Below the pieces are notes generated by a model. The model was not told where the DNA came from. It did not search any database and saw only the letters and a program-made list of their open reading frames with translations. A DNA stretch of 64,000 bases from Bedellia somnulentella (Eukaryota > Arthropoda > Insecta > Lepidoptera > Bedelliidae): assembly GCA_963576735.1 (NCBI GenBank), contig OY755173.1, positions 17,640,873-17,704,872 of the forward strand. Reading direction: 5' to 3'. The position numbers and the translations under genes are program-made. Below, piece after piece: positions 42,699-54,829 of the stretch; position 1 is the first letter of the stretch, and the number at the start of each line of letters is the position of its first letter.

Positions 42699-43852
42699 TT
42701 TGAATTCACTCAGAAGCTAAAGCAGCGAACAAAGTCAAAAGTATATAAAACAAACCTACGCAAAACTACACAACTCCGATGAAAACTTGAAACGAATACG
42801 ATTTAAACTATCGCAAAGTTTTCTCGACAACAGCTGCAATACTCAGATGGCTCTATCAGTGTATATCTGAACCCAAAACTGCAGAGCTCACGATACTATA
42901 CGTTTCGGTATGCCTTCTTACGTGGATAGAGTTGTACAATGCAATTGCGACCAATAAATCTGGACCCCTAACAACTCCACCCGCCCCCTTTACCTCCATC
43001 TATTACAAAGACATAAAGAAGGCAGGGTAGGTCACAGCATACTGGCTATCCTTAACCATTTCAAGATTCAGGACACGCACAATACACGCCCTGGTGCGGG
43101 GAAATCGACAGTCGAATGCTAAAAAGACAACCCTAATACTGTGTTCTCTTCAGTTATCTAACAGTATTTTATGTAAATGTTCGATTTACAGCTAAAAGGA
43201 AAAGGGGCGATAGGCGTAGTAGATAATTATGTGATTTTAAGAACATTTAACTTGAGATTCGGAGCTGAAAAAGGATTTGTTCGCTCGTAAATGATTGTGC
43301 GTAATCGAAATACACTTTACTTCTTTGTGTTATCTGTGAGCTACGAAATCGCGTAGAAGTTATCGCGTAGCCCATTTTTCGTAGTAGCTTAGAGTTGTAA
43401 AAATGAAGTGAAAGCTTTTACGTTACTAAAAAAGTATGTACTATGAATACCAGAAGTGAAATCGAAAAGGAACATTTAATATTCATATTCCTATTATTTT
43501 CATATAAATACTCATTATTATAATACTTATATTTATGGTTTAGTCATAGAGCAATAACAGTATAAGAATCGGCAAATGCAAAATCACAATTTGAATTAGA
43601 ACCTTAGAATTTTAATTGTATTCTCAACAGCAGAGGGGAAGATTATTTATAGTTCATTTGAGAGAGGATGATTATTTATAGTTCCTGTTTGTTGACTTTT
43701 GGTATTCAAATTTTATAATACTTAGAACTGTATTGAGAGACAGTCAATAATTTCTTCCTACTGCACTGGGAAATAATGACACTAATATAAGACGACGACG
43801 TCTTGAGATTGCGAATTGAAATCCGCTCGCTTTCATTCGGTTACATACAAAA
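42699..43852. other. unassigned 1.15 kb
   Basis: A short direct repeat GATTATTTATAGTTC occurs at 43641 and 43669. No gene or known family. Confidence 0.4.
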
Positions 43853-44216
43853 CATAACATAACATAAACGTTCACGCCGTTTATCCCCGAAGGGGTTGGC
43901 AGAGGTACCAATACTTCCGAACTCACATGGCAGCGCCATCTAGTGTCCAGAGAAGGTACCCACGTTTTGCTTAGTCAGTGTACTCACGTGATAGGGGGCA
44001 GGCCTATCGCCGTTTTGTACGAATACACTGTCGCATGACTAAGTACAACTCAGCCATGTGGGTTTCCTCACGATGTTTTCCCTCACCGTTAACAACCATG
44101 ATAAATTAACCACACATATGAATTTAGAAAAGACAAATTAGTGTAGGCCCGACCCAGGATTGGAACTCACGCCCTTCTGTTTTTCGGGCGGGTGTTCTAC
44201 CCACTGGACTATCATG
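43853..44216 (-). mobile_element. SINE-A copy, head subtype 2
   Basis: The tail AACATAACATAACATAAACG at left and the subtype-2 head (GCCCGAAAAACAGAAGGGCG on the minus strand) at right match 20818-21204 closely. The near identity of these two copies suggests recent spread of this subtype. Confidence 0.92.
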
Positions 44217-44414
44217 TTATATATGAGTTTCAATAAAATCTTGTGTTACTGAGAAGTGATATTATTGATATATTTTTTGTTTTGTTCTTTGTTAAAATTG
44301 TGTGTGTTTTTGTAAAAATGTAATGTCTTATTGTTTCCTGAGGCAATGAATAAATGATATCTTTTCTTTTCTTTCTTTTCTTTCTTCATATGTATGTTGT
44401 CTATGTAAGATTTT

Positions 44415-44673
44415 TTAAATACATACATACAAACATATACTTACGGCTATAAATCCCTAGAAGGGGTAACCCGAGCTAACGAATTAGAAATTCCTCAGCC
44501 ACTTTTGGAAGTTGCGTGGGGAAAAGATGGTAAAATAATGGTTGTTGGTCATGGGTCTCCAACCGCATCGCCCAAAAATCTCTTAAAAAGCCCCAATACC
44601 GTTAGTCGCCTCTTACGTACACCCACCGGAAGAAAAGGGGTAGTGCTATTCTAAGCCGACACTACACAGCAAA
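44415..44673 (-). mobile_element. SINE-B copy, full length
   Basis: It has tail CATACATACAAACATATACT, hairpin CCCTTCTAGGG and 5' end GCTGTGTAGTGTCGGC at 44672. Confidence 0.92.
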
Positions 44674-45054
44674 ATTAGCTTTAAAACTTTTTTGAGTCAA
44701 TATTTTAATATTTTACACACTAATTGCCTGACGATAATAACCCTTTCTGTTCTCAAATACATAACAAAGGTATAACATAAATCTATGGGTATAACAATAA
44801 ACTTCTAAGTTATTCATCACTAACAAAGTTGAAACTTACCGCATATATAGTAACTAACTTCTAAATTGGCTACAATAAAATCGCTGTGACGGAAACCAGA
44901 CACTTACCGTTTACCGTTTACACCCATAAAATTTCATGCTTGAGAGATTTTAATTAAGAATATTAAAACACCTCACACGTGCCCATTCACTTTTGTATAC
45001 ATCATCAATTAAAATAACTTACTTGTCGACTTACATCTTGGATGCCTCTCTGCT
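44674..45054. other. unassigned
   Basis: Nothing recognised. Confidence 0.45.
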
Positions 45055-45432
45055 ACAGGATGAACTCAAAGACTCAAACGTTCACGCCGAATATCCCCGT
45101 AGGGATTGGCAGAGGTACTAATACTTCTAAGAATCACGCGACAGTGTCACCTGATGTTCAGAGTACCCATGTTTTGTTTGGCCAGTGCACTCACGTGATA
45201 GGGCGGAGGGCTATTGCCGTTTGGTACGAATGCACTGTCTCATGGCTAAGCACAAGTAAGCCATGTGGGTTTCCTCACGATGTTTTTCCTCACTGTAAAC
45301 AACCATGATCCATTAACCACAAATGTGTCTTTAGTAAAGACAAATTGGTGTAGGCCCGAACCGGGGTTTGAATCCACGGCGGTATGCATGAGGGACGGGA
45401 GTTCCCATCAATTGAGCTATCACGGTTGTTAA
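45055..45432 (-). mobile_element. SINE-A copy, (TTGAG)n-type tail
   Basis: The tail GAACTCAAAGACTCAAACG at left, the hairpin read on the minus strand as ATCCCTACGGGGAT, and a tRNA-like head ending CAACCGTGATAGCTCAATTG at right. Confidence 0.9.
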
Positions 45433-45433
45433 A

Positions 45434-45622
45434 AAGTACATACATACATACATATACTCACGGCTATAAATCCCTTAACGGGGTAGCCAGAGCTTTGGAA
45501 TGAGAAATTCCTTAGCCACTTTTGGAAGTTGATTTGGGAAAAGATGGTAATAATAAATGTTTTTGGTGACGGGACGGGTAGAAAGGGGTAGTGTTATTCT
45601 AAGCCGAAACTACACGGCACGG
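45434..45622 (-). mobile_element. SINE-B, internally deleted
   Basis: The tail CATACATACATACATATACT lies next to the SINE-A head. The middle is deleted after TTTTTGGTGACGGG; the 5' end is GCCGTGTAGTTTCGGC. Confidence 0.88.
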
Positions 45623-47126
45623 TTAAAAAGTATAGAGGATAAAGTAGTTCTTTTTATTTTCCTGATATAAACAGTTTATATTTGGAAGTGATATAAAGAG
45701 TTTTAGCTATTCTGTTCTGTCTATTATCCTATACATATAACAGTAGACACGACTCGACTTATTACAAGGGATATTATTCTACAAACGTAGTCTGGTAATC
45801 ATCATAGCAAACTGAGTTGGTAACTAACCGCAGCGCGCGTTAGAAACGTTATTGGGAACCCCTGAGCTCCGTACGTAATTGCTCGTTACAAATGTGGTTA
45901 ATCCGATTACAAACTTTTTATTGGTTCAGTGTAACTCTGTATTTTGTGATGGCTGATTATATTCGATTTGGAGTAATACGAGTATTGGGTTTTGGGTTAA
46001 ACTAATACAGGAATTCGGGTATTGGGGTAACACGATGGAGGGTTTGCAAATGTTGCAAGGCCAGTTCGTTATTGGGCAGTTAGTTCGTGTTTGTTTTCCG
46101 GGTATGCTTTAGTTTTCAGTCTGTTAGTTTTTTTTTTATTTTTGGTTTTAAAAGTGTTTTTTCAGGATTAAAGTGTTACTATGAAATATTAAGTTTATAG
46201 CAAAGTCAAAAAAATAATAATTGCTCAGTTTTGCATACTTTTTTATATTTGACATTTTTTTTACTCCTTTATGCCAATTTATATTGCTCGTAGTTATTAA
46301 GTCTTTCAAAAGAATGAAATTTAATATTATCTTCACCACAAAAATCGACACTGATCATTGCTATCATAAGCGGTTACAAAAAATAAAAAGAAAGAAAAGC
46401 ACACTAAATCATTCCGGGAACTACAATTTTTAAATGAACAAGTTTTTTTGAGACTTTTGTGTATATAACGTAATTGGGTTGCAACAATGATTTCTATAAT
46501 TTTGTCTCTTACTATAGGGTGCTCTCGTTGTCGTAGGGTAAAGCAAAGGTACTCTGACGCATTCTGACTAACCTAATCCAACCAATTGCACTAACTTCTA
46601 TGAATGATTTGCTTAACCAGTATGTTATAGGTTCATTCATTATTTTTATGATTGGGACTCCTCCTGCAGTCAAGCTGTTTAAACAGTTTTGCAGGATATT
46701 GTAACTACTATGTTATTAATAATAATCAATAATCAATCTGGTTCTCGTTGTATAATAAACCGTAATAACAGCTGTTATATATGTCTCTATTTTATTTCCA
46801 TTCAGCAACGAGTTTTCATGGAAATATTAATTTATATAAAGCAGTAATTAGTTATCAATTATCATCATAATGTGTTGAAAATGGTTATGTCATATCGTAT
46901 CGTATGGGCAATAAGTCTGTACAGCTCTCGGTTCTTTGAAGATAAATTTGTTTTATGAACGTAATCCATCTTTATTTCTATGTTAATTTACTTACTTGTT
47001 TTATCAATGACACCTAGAATGCTAAAACAATGAGGTATTAATGAATCATTGTGTTATTTTTACTTTATTTTATATTAAAGTTTTACTTTTAAGTAAATAT
47101 CCTTATTACTTTTACCCTTTTAACCA
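45623..47126. other. unassigned 1.5 kb
   Basis: AT-rich, no family or domain recognised; short open frames around 46148-46433 overlap on both strands and are low complexity. Confidence 0.4.
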
Positions 47127-47393
47127 TCCTTACTAACATTATAAATCGGAGAGTGAGTTTGTTTGTTTGTTGGTTTGTATGTTCCGCTTTTACGCCGTAA
47201 CTACAAAACCGATTTCTTTGAAATTTTGCAGACGTATATCTAAAAGTCCAGATTTAATAATAGGGTACTTTTAATCCCGGAAAAAATGATATTCCCGTGG
47301 GAAATCTTCGGAATGAGAAGTTTTCTCATAGTAATGCTTTATACCGCAATATAACCGAATTCCACGCGAGCAAAGCCGTGGGCGGAAAGCTAA
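47127..47393 (+). mobile_element. complete 267-bp Helitron, second family
   Basis: It starts TCCTTACTAACATTATAAAT. It contains GTTTGTTTGTTTGTTGGTTT and TTTTAATCCCGGAAAAAATG, and ends with hairpin region CACGCGAGCAAAGCCGTGGG, then CGGAAAGCTAA and T. 5' TC and 3' CTAA with hairpin are intact; there is no coding capacity. Confidence 0.88.
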
Positions 47394-47762
47394 TTTCAAA
47401 TTAACCATACACAGGTCTCGATAAAATTTAACTGCATGTAAAATGAAAACTGAATTCTGTCACTCATAAACTATGCGAAAAACTTTTAATTGGATGCACC
47501 TCAAAATAACAATTCTATTTTCAAAATAAAGATGACTAAAAATATAGAAGTCTGAACAAAAGTAGAGGCTTTTTAACTGAGCATTTTTATTTTTTTATAT
47601 GAAGTTGCAACTCGATGGCGTAATTGTTATTATATTTGTGATTTATTGTTGTTTCATTCTATTATAATAGCACAGATATCCTTTGCTGTTTTTAAATGTA
47701 AGGAGTTCGATGGTTCCGTTTTTAATATTACACATATTTTATAATATTCTAGGCTTATGATA
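47394..47762. other. unassigned
   Basis: Nothing recognised. Confidence 0.45.
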
Positions 47763-48130
47763 GCAACCGTGTTAGCCCAGTGGGTAGAACACTCGGTTAT
47801 CGTGCAAACGACTAGTGTTCAAATCCTGGGTCGGGCCTACACCAATTTGTCTTTTCTAAAGACATATGTGTAGTTAATTTATCATGGTTGTTAACGGTGA
47901 GGGAAAACATCGTGAGGAACCCACATGGCTGAGTTGTACTTAGTCATGTGTCAGTGTATTCGTACAAAACGACGATAGGCCTGCCCCCTATCACGTGAGT
48001 ACACTGTCCATGCAAAACGTGGGTACTCTGAACACCAGGTGACAAAGTCACGTGATGTTCAGAAGTATTAGTACCTCTGCCAACCCCTTCGGGGATATTC
48101 GGCGTGAACGTTTATGTTATGTTATGTTAT
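47763..48130 (+). mobile_element. SINE-A copy, full length, plus orientation
   Basis: It reads in order: A box TTAGCCCAGTGGGTAGAAC, B box GTTCAAATCCTGGG, body, CCTCTGCCAACCCCTTCGGG hairpin, ATATTCGGCGTGAACGTTTA and (TGTTA)n tail. It is the clearest forward view of the family. Confidence 0.93.
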
Positions 48131-48234
48131 TCTTTGTAATAAGACAGGAATAACCACATTTTTTAAGCAGCATAAAAATGTAATGTTACTATATCCTTCA
48201 GTTATATCAGCATAAATTATTTTCAGAAACCTTA

Positions 48235-48492
48235 TATACATACATACTATATACTGACGATCATAACTCCCAAAAAGGGGTAGTTTGAACTTCAGAGCTA
48301 GAAATTCCTCGGCCGCATTTGGAGGTTGATAAGGAATAAGATGGTAGAAATAAAGTACCGTTGGTGATGGGTCTCCATCCGTATTGCCCAAAAACCACTT
48401 AAACAAGCCCCATACCTTTAGTCACAGCCTTCTTAAGATACCCGTGGGTAAAAACGGGTGATGACATTCTAAGCCGGCACTAAACGCAGCCT
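48235..48492 (-). mobile_element. SINE-B copy, diverged
   Basis: CATACATACTATATACTGAC at left, CCTCGGCCGCATTTGGAGGT in the middle, 5' end GCTGCGTTTAGTGCCGGC at right. The hairpin is CCCTTTTTGGG. Confidence 0.85.
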
Positions 48493-48841
48493 AATATTAC
48501 TTTATAATTCTTGGAGAACAATGAAATTTAAAGTTAGGTTTGAATACTTTAAACCATTTTTATGCTTGCTTCAACGAAAACCATTAAGACCGGCCAAACT
48601 CGCACTTAGCTTATTAAGTAAAAATTTAAAATGTATGCGCAAAAACTAAATGGAAATAGGTTTTCAGATATACGTGGCTCTTGGTTCCATATTTCGCGAA
48701 TTCAGTTTGGAAGGTGTCCTCGGGGAAATAATGCTGAGAGGGAGACACGAATAAACAGGTTTTGCGATGCAGATCTGTTAGGTCATTTGCGAGTCACGGA
48801 TAATTTGGTGCTTATATTACTATGCTATACTATAAATAAAT
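48493..48841. other. unassigned
   Basis: A 74-codon frame at 48631-48855 has no domain. Nothing else seen. Confidence 0.4.
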
Positions 48842-48990
48842 CATGTGCCGTGTAGTGCCGGCCTAGAATGTTATTACTCCTCTCTACCAACGGATCAACT
48901 TTCAAATGTGGCTGAGGAGTTCCTACTTCTTAAGCTCTGGCTACCCCATTTTGGGATTTATGGCCGTGAGTATATGTATGTATGTATATT
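48842..48990 (+). mobile_element. SINE-B, internally deleted
   Basis: GTGCCGTGTAGTGCCGGCCT joins after CTACCAACGG directly to ATCAACTTTCAAATGTGGCT; the hairpin is CCCATTTTGGG and the tail (TATG)n. Confidence 0.88.
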
Positions 48991-49314
48991 ACTATGCTTA
49001 TAGAAATCACGATTCAACTCAATAGAAGGTAGACAGAGACAGTTTTACTCTCAGCCTAGCACAGGTTTTCTTATGAAGTATTAACACATCATTTTGTTCT
49101 TGATATATGTGCTAAAAATATATCTGGGGGCACTGCCGATCTTTATCAACTTCATTTCGAATAAACCTAGAAAGATTTACATCAACTGAGAATTCAAAGA
49201 AAGAATTTTATAGACACGATTATTTATAATATCATTAGATTTGCACCATTTTCGTAAGATTATAATACCATGTATCTACACTAATTTTATAGCGCTGAAT
49301 AATTTGTTAGCTTG
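48991..49314. other. unassigned
   Basis: A weak RTE-like hint (AAGGTAGACAGAGACAG) at about 49026; otherwise nothing. Confidence 0.4.
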
Positions 49315-49603
49315 AACTCGCTAATAACATATAACATGACATTACATAACATAACATATACTCACGGCTATAAATCCCTAGAAGGGGTAGCCAGAGCTCA
49401 GGAATTACAAATTCCTCAGCCACTTTTGGAAAATTGAATGGGGAAAAGATGGTAAAGTAAAGGTTGTTGGTGATGGGTCTCCAACCGCATCGCCCAAAAA
49501 TCCCATAAAAGCCCCAATACCGTTAGTCGCCTCATACGTACACCCATCGGTAGAAATGGGGTAGTGCTATTCTAAGCCGACACTACACGGCAAACTCGCT
49601 AAT
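49315..49603 (-). mobile_element. SINE-B copy with target duplication and SINE-A-like tail
   Basis: AACTCGCTAAT flanks it at 49315-49325 and 49593-49603. The body is full-length SINE-B, but the tail at left is ACATAACATAACATATACTC, a CATAA pentamer repeat instead of CATA. Confidence 0.92.
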
Positions 49604-50149
49604 CTGAACAATAAATAGCAACCAATCTTTATTTCTTTCGTTCATCAGGTTATACCATGGTGTGTCGTGACTGGTGTTGTTCTAAAAACCTGGTTCCTGT
49701 GTCATTTCTAAAGGATAATAAAAAGCACGAGTTAAATGTCTTGTCTATAACTTCAAAACTGATCACGAAAAACAATCAGGCTATGTTTGAATTGTCTTCG
49801 CAAAACATTGTTTTGACTTCATATGCAAAGGTAGCGACATTTTAATGCTACAATGTATATGATGGAGGCAAAATAAAGCAAAAGGAGACATTTCTCTCTA
49901 AAGGATCGCAATAAATATGTCTGAAGAATACTTCCGCTCGGGACATGTAGCACAGCAACATTGTTCTATGAAATACGACACTTACTTGATTATGGCTCAG
50001 GCCTGTAGTATGAGACGTGTGATAGTATGTATGTCACGGCTTTTGGGACAAACTTTCTGATTTTATGTTTATAATAGCGGCCTATCTTACTGAAAACATG
50101 ACTTGAAGAGTTGACAGTGATACAAATATCACAAAAGAATACATTGGTC
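49604..50149. other. unassigned
   Basis: A 62-codon frame at 49657-49845 shows no domain. Confidence 0.4.
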
Positions 50150-50300
50150 TTCATTTAATTTAAATCTTTTTGGTCATGAAAACCTCATGTGGGGATTATT
50201 ACTAATAAATAAAGAATAAATAAAGGAAAGAAAAATTTCGACACAGGCGGGATTCGAATTCGGTCTTCATTGTTTCATTGAAACAGTCTCTTAGATTATC
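50150..50300 (-). mobile_element. SINE-C copy
   Basis: On the minus strand: B box ATTCGAATCCCGCC, TGTGTCGAAATTTTTCTTTC, a TTTATTTATTCTTTATTTAT stretch and CCCCACATGAGGTTTTCATG. The A box region is degraded. Confidence 0.7.
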
Positions 50301-50759
50301 TAATCTAATAGCGTCTAACAGAGACATGAGAATAATTTGATTTTTAAGATAAAACTGTTTGGTGTGATATTAGAAAATCACTAAAAAGTAAGTTTTCGTT
50401 AAGGTTGACAGGTTATTTTGAGTTAACACCATGCACAATGAACTGAAGTAGGAAGCTAGTCATTGGTTTCATTATCTAGTAATGTAATTATATTATAATG
50501 TTACATATAGGTATTTAATCCTATTGAAAATAGATAAATAATAATTTGCCAAACAAAATATGTTTCAAAGAAAATATTCAGTAAAAAAAGGAGTAAGTTT
50601 ACTAAATTGTGCGCGAGTGCTCAATAATTTTTTTAGGACTACAATATTTTCCTCCTCGCGAGCTGCCATGAAGAAAAGATAAGTCTCTTCTATAACATTA
50701 CTTTTCTGTTGTTTCTTTATCTTATTATAATTGGCAGCGTTACAAAGTGTCGTGCAAGA
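50301..50759. other. unassigned
   Basis: Nothing recognised. Confidence 0.4.
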
Positions 50760-50954
50760 TGCCATGTAGTGCTGGCTTAGAATGTCTCTACCTCTTTCTA
50801 CCCATGGGTGTCGTAAATGGCTACTAAGGGTAAGGGGCTTTCTTTAAGCGGTTTTTGGGCGATGCAGTGGGAGACCCATCACTAGCGACACTTTTTTCTA
50901 TCCTCTATCAATTTCCAAATGTGGCTGAGGAGTTTCTAGATCTGAAGCTCTGGT

Positions 50955-52144
50955 CCCTGTTCAATAAAACTGACAATCGGACATATATGTCATAAACTGT
51001 CAAATTTGTCGGATTGTCAGCTAATTCAATTCAATTAAATTTTTGATTAAGTGGCTTCAATCGTGTTTGCCACAATTATTTCGCCAATGTCGAGTAAATT
51101 GCAAGAAAGTCACCTTATGTGAGTTTGGCCGGTGAATTTACTTATATATACATATATATGGAATGAACATACCTAAAGACTCTCGAGTTAACACGAATCT
51201 AGAACAAAAACTAGTAAATTGGACAACACAATGTAACTACAACACAAAATACAAAAGATGTAACATACGTGCAATAAAATAGGACAACACAATTAATTTA
51301 CAATTTTAAGTTATTACTTAATATAAAACGGCACAAAGAAGAAAAAAAGGGAGAATCAACTAAGGACAACAGATATTTCATATTAGTAGGGAGAGGAATA
51401 GACGGACGGACGGACGGGAGATAATAAATGGTCGACAGAGCCCTCAGCCAGACCACACTCGCACAGCGAATGATCTCTCACCCTGATCTTTGCAAGAAAA
51501 ACTGGAGTACACGCATGACCAAGACGCAGTCTAGTAATTGTAGATAGAACCCACCTATCAATATTATGAAATTGGCGTCGAGTGAACCACGGCCGTGAAC
51601 GGCCACGTTGTCAGCTAAAACCAGCTAAAGCTTGTTTAATAAAGATGACAAATATGTCCGACATTGACAGGTAAAATCATGACAAATTGTCACTACACTA
51701 AACTTAAACTTAAACTAAAACTTAGGAATTGTCGAAAACCATTGTCGAGTTCCATGATAATGGTCCTTGACAAATTTGTCGCATATTCACGACATATATG
51801 TCAACTCCTGACATATTTGTTTATTTTATGAAGTAGAATAGGAAAAACATGAAGGAACAATAGGAACAAGAATGTATATAAAAATGAAAATGTTCTCTTT
51901 GGAAAGTTCACTTTCTCTTTTAAGAAACGTTTCGAATTCCTTCAAATGATTGTGTGACACTCGGTACGACCACCTGTCAGGATTGTCCGACAATTTTACA
52001 AATATGTTATACAAATATGTCGCACAATCTGTCGGTCAATTTTCCGCCTTGACAAATTTGTCACCTTTAATGTTTATTAAACACAAACTTGTCGAATTAT
52101 CACACTTGACATATATGTCGGATTGTCAGTTTTATTAAACAGGG
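50955..52144. mobile_element. 1.19 kb non-autonomous TIR element with GACAWATWTGTC palindromes
   Basis: Both ends read inward CCCTGTTYAATAAAACTGAC, then AATC(G/C)GACATATATGTC, so the TIR is about 37 bp. Target duplication is about 7-8 bp: CTCTGGT at left, CCCTGGC at right, from ancestral CTCTGGC. Perfect 12-base palindromes are at 50980, 51791 and 52108 (GACATATATGTC) and at 51769 and 52051 (GACAAATTTGTC), with further imperfect ones between. A 7-8 bp duplication suits hAT- or P-like families, but I do not recognise the ends. Confidence 0.85.
51420..51600 (-). pseudogene. LINE ORF2 C-terminal fragment inside the palindrome element
   Basis: A minus-strand frame gives TITRLRLGHACTPVFLAKIR and DHSLCECGLAEGSVDHLL, the C-terminal zinc-like region (TRLRxGH, CxCG, HLL) of I/R1/Jockey-type LINEs. 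No other part of such a LINE is nearby, so it looks captured. Confidence 0.7.
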
Positions 52145-52190
52145 CCCTGGCTACCCCTTTTTGGGATTTATGACCGTCTATGTATGTACA

Positions 52191-53191
52191 AAGTAAAATA
52201 ACATGTAAGATTTATAAGCAGAACCGCCATTTTCTCCAATTATGCAACAATTAAAATGCCTCATCAATCAGGGACATCGTGCATCTCATAGCTTGGAGGG
52301 TTTACGGGGCCATTCAAATATTGGAGCTGTCATTGCTTAACGAGCTATTAGTTATATCTAGCTAGTCTCTATTGATCTTGATTCATTACCAACAATTTGT
52401 CACGCAGAGACCTTTAATGACTGGTCAATTGAAATAGCTGTATCTCTGGAATGATGGATTGTTGCACTCGACAAGCGCTGTCTTGGCAGCAAGATTATTG
52501 TGTTCAATTCAAATGAATTGGTTTTATTTGAGTAATGATCCGTTTGTTTGTAATTTGCAAGAATGAAAGGAAAGGAAATTAAAATGCAAATGAACAATCG
52601 CGTCTGAACGTGCTAAATATATAAAGGAAAAGAGGGAAAACGTTCGCAGAACTACAGAAGAGTGTCTTGGTACGTTGATTCTATTATATTCTACTACAAT
52701 TGCAAGGAACTTTATCTCAATCCAGTTCGAAATATGTATGCCCTTTATATTGGTTTGCCGAAAACTTGATACGTACAAATACAGCCATAATGAAAACCAG
52801 TTCTGATTTTGTGTATACTCATACACAAATCAGAAATTACTGATTGTGGGCCCAATTTAGCGTAACCATTTCCTTAAATTATGTCATTGAATACTGTATA
52901 GTGTGCTAAATAAAAAAAATCTTTTCTTTTTTTTCTTTTCATATGGCTCTCTCATCATATGAATTGTATGTATGACATTTATGTTTCTACAAATTCAGAC
53001 ACTGTGGTGATAGTTCTTTGGTTTGAAACTTGGATTCATAGTACCATAACCGAATACTACGGGTGCATAACATGAAATGAGCATATTTTACATTTATCGA
53101 TTCGATCGATGCAACACTTCAACCTCTTCTTACCTGATAGCAGTTTAGGGTTAATGGGAATAATTTATTTTCTATTGAGTTAAGAATCATT
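52191..53191. other. unassigned 1 kb
   Basis: No gene or repeat family recognised. Confidence 0.4.
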
Positions 53192-53365
53192 GCCGTGTAG
53201 TGTTGGCTTAGAATAGCACTACCCCATTTCTACCCGTGGGTGATCGGAAGAGGCGACTAAGGGTATAGGGGCCTTTTAAGTGATGTTTGGGCAATCAACT
53301 TCCAAAAGTGGCTGAGGAATTTATCATTCCAAAGCTCTGGCTACCCCGTTAAAGGATTTACTAAT
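53192..53365 (+). mobile_element. SINE-B, tail lost
   Basis: GCCGTGTAGTGTTGGCTTAG to CTACCCCGTTAAAGGATTTA; part of the middle is deleted after GATGTTTGGGCAATC. Confidence 0.85.
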
Positions 53366-53475
53366 TAGGTTTTGTTTTACTAATTAGAAAGACAAGTATT
53401 TTGGTAAACATATACTTATAGTTTCTATTCTTTTATTAATCCAATAAAAGGTGAAGCGGTCTACAAAATAACTAT

Positions 53476-54013
53476 ATTCCACCCTTTGATTAAAACAAAA
53501 TAGCGGAAGATACGGCACGTACTTATAATCTTCAACTGAAAAGAGGCATTTGTTATTTAACGTTGTACGCTACCGAACGACAGAGACAAACATATTTGAT
53601 TCGAAAGTAGCGCGAGCGAGACAAGCGCATGCTGCTGCCGTGCGTCTTCGGGATACTTCGGGTCAAATTGTATCAACGACGATACCAGAATGCAAAATGG
53701 CGAACAAAGCAATAAGTGAATTTAAAAATATCATATCCTTTTTAAGTTTTTATGTACTTACGAGTGAAAAGTGATTCCATGAGATTTGTTTTTGGAATAG
53801 TTTGTACAACGCATAAAAGAACACGAAGGCATTTTTGGTAACCGCTATCTCGCTTAAAATAATAAAACTGTTTCTTCGAGTCACATACCTGTTCCTGTCA
53901 CTTGTCGATTGCGACTGAGCGCAATTAGGCGACGTTAGCCTGATTTAAAGTATCCACGCGCTAGAGGCGAGTCACCTATCTTCCGCTATTTTGTTTTAAT
54001 CAAAGACTCCACC
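53476..54013. mobile_element. 522-bp MITE with perfect 29-bp TIRs
   Basis: 53484-53512 (starting CTTTGATTAAAACAAAATAG) is the exact reverse complement of 53977-54005. ATTCCACC before it and ACTCCACC after it give an 8-bp target duplication with one mismatch, as in hAT or P families. The interior is CG-rich in part (GTAGCGCGAGCGAGACAAGC) and has no transposase. Confidence 0.85.
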
Positions 54014-54829
54014 TATTAAGTGAATTGCTTTACCTACAAAAAATATTTTGTTTTGCTTTTTGCCATTCAGCAACGGAACCCTGAAAATCAAAACACGAAT
54101 TTGAAATATTTTAATAAATTTACTGAGTGTTGTTTTGAAATGAAACGTCACTGTGCTTTTAAGCATTTATCAAAGAAATTACTTTTTCTTTAGTGTGAAA
54201 ATCTTTTGAAACACGTATCGTATCATAAAAAAGCATAAAATGGTCAGAAAAACTTGGAAAAAACTTAAAAGGATTTTTAATTGCACTGCATTGTATCCAT
54301 TACTTCAGCACTTTACAGCTCAATTAGAAATGGTCAATAGATACAAAAGCTAAGAAAAAGTCGTCTATTTCAGAGCACGCACGTTGTATATAATCCGAGT
54401 GTTTTTCTCAAGATAGAGCAATCAAACAATACGACTCTTCAGTCTGCGAGATTCTCGGCCGCGTTTTTACGCCTGCTCATCTTGGTGTCTCATTCCGCTT
54501 GTGAACTCGGTGTTTCCACCAATAAAAAAAAAATACCATACTTATTTTGAATACGCATACAAAGTCTATAGTTTTGCAGACAGTAAATCCTACTGAATTT
54601 CACCTTTAAAAAATTACTAAAGGTTTATTCGATTGTCCCGCCTGACATCGCTCGACATCGTAATATTACCGAAACAAAAACAATTTGCGCCAATGAGCCA
54701 AATGTTTTTTTAAATATTTTTATTGGTATTATTGGTAACCATTTAAGAAAAAGTTGCACAGAGAAAAATGAATTGCGAAGATAAGATAAGTCCAAAAATT
54801 TCCAATTCATTCGTGACTCTAAAAATACA
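54014..54829. other. unassigned
   Basis: Nothing recognised except a repeated CATCGCTCGACATCG at about 54646. Confidence 0.4.

Larger units (their letters stand above)
50760..52190 (+). mobile_element. SINE-B split by a 1.19 kb TIR element
   Basis: The SINE runs GCCATGTAGTGCTGGCTTAG ... GAAGCTCTGG at 50760-50953 and resumes CCCTGGCTACCCCTTTTTGG at 52145 to the tail near 52190. The break is within CTCTGGCTACC, a sequence fixed in other copies. Confidence 0.85.

Noticed and set aside
46148..46433. Overlapping ORFs on both strands
   Set aside because: AT-rich low-complexity frames with no domain.
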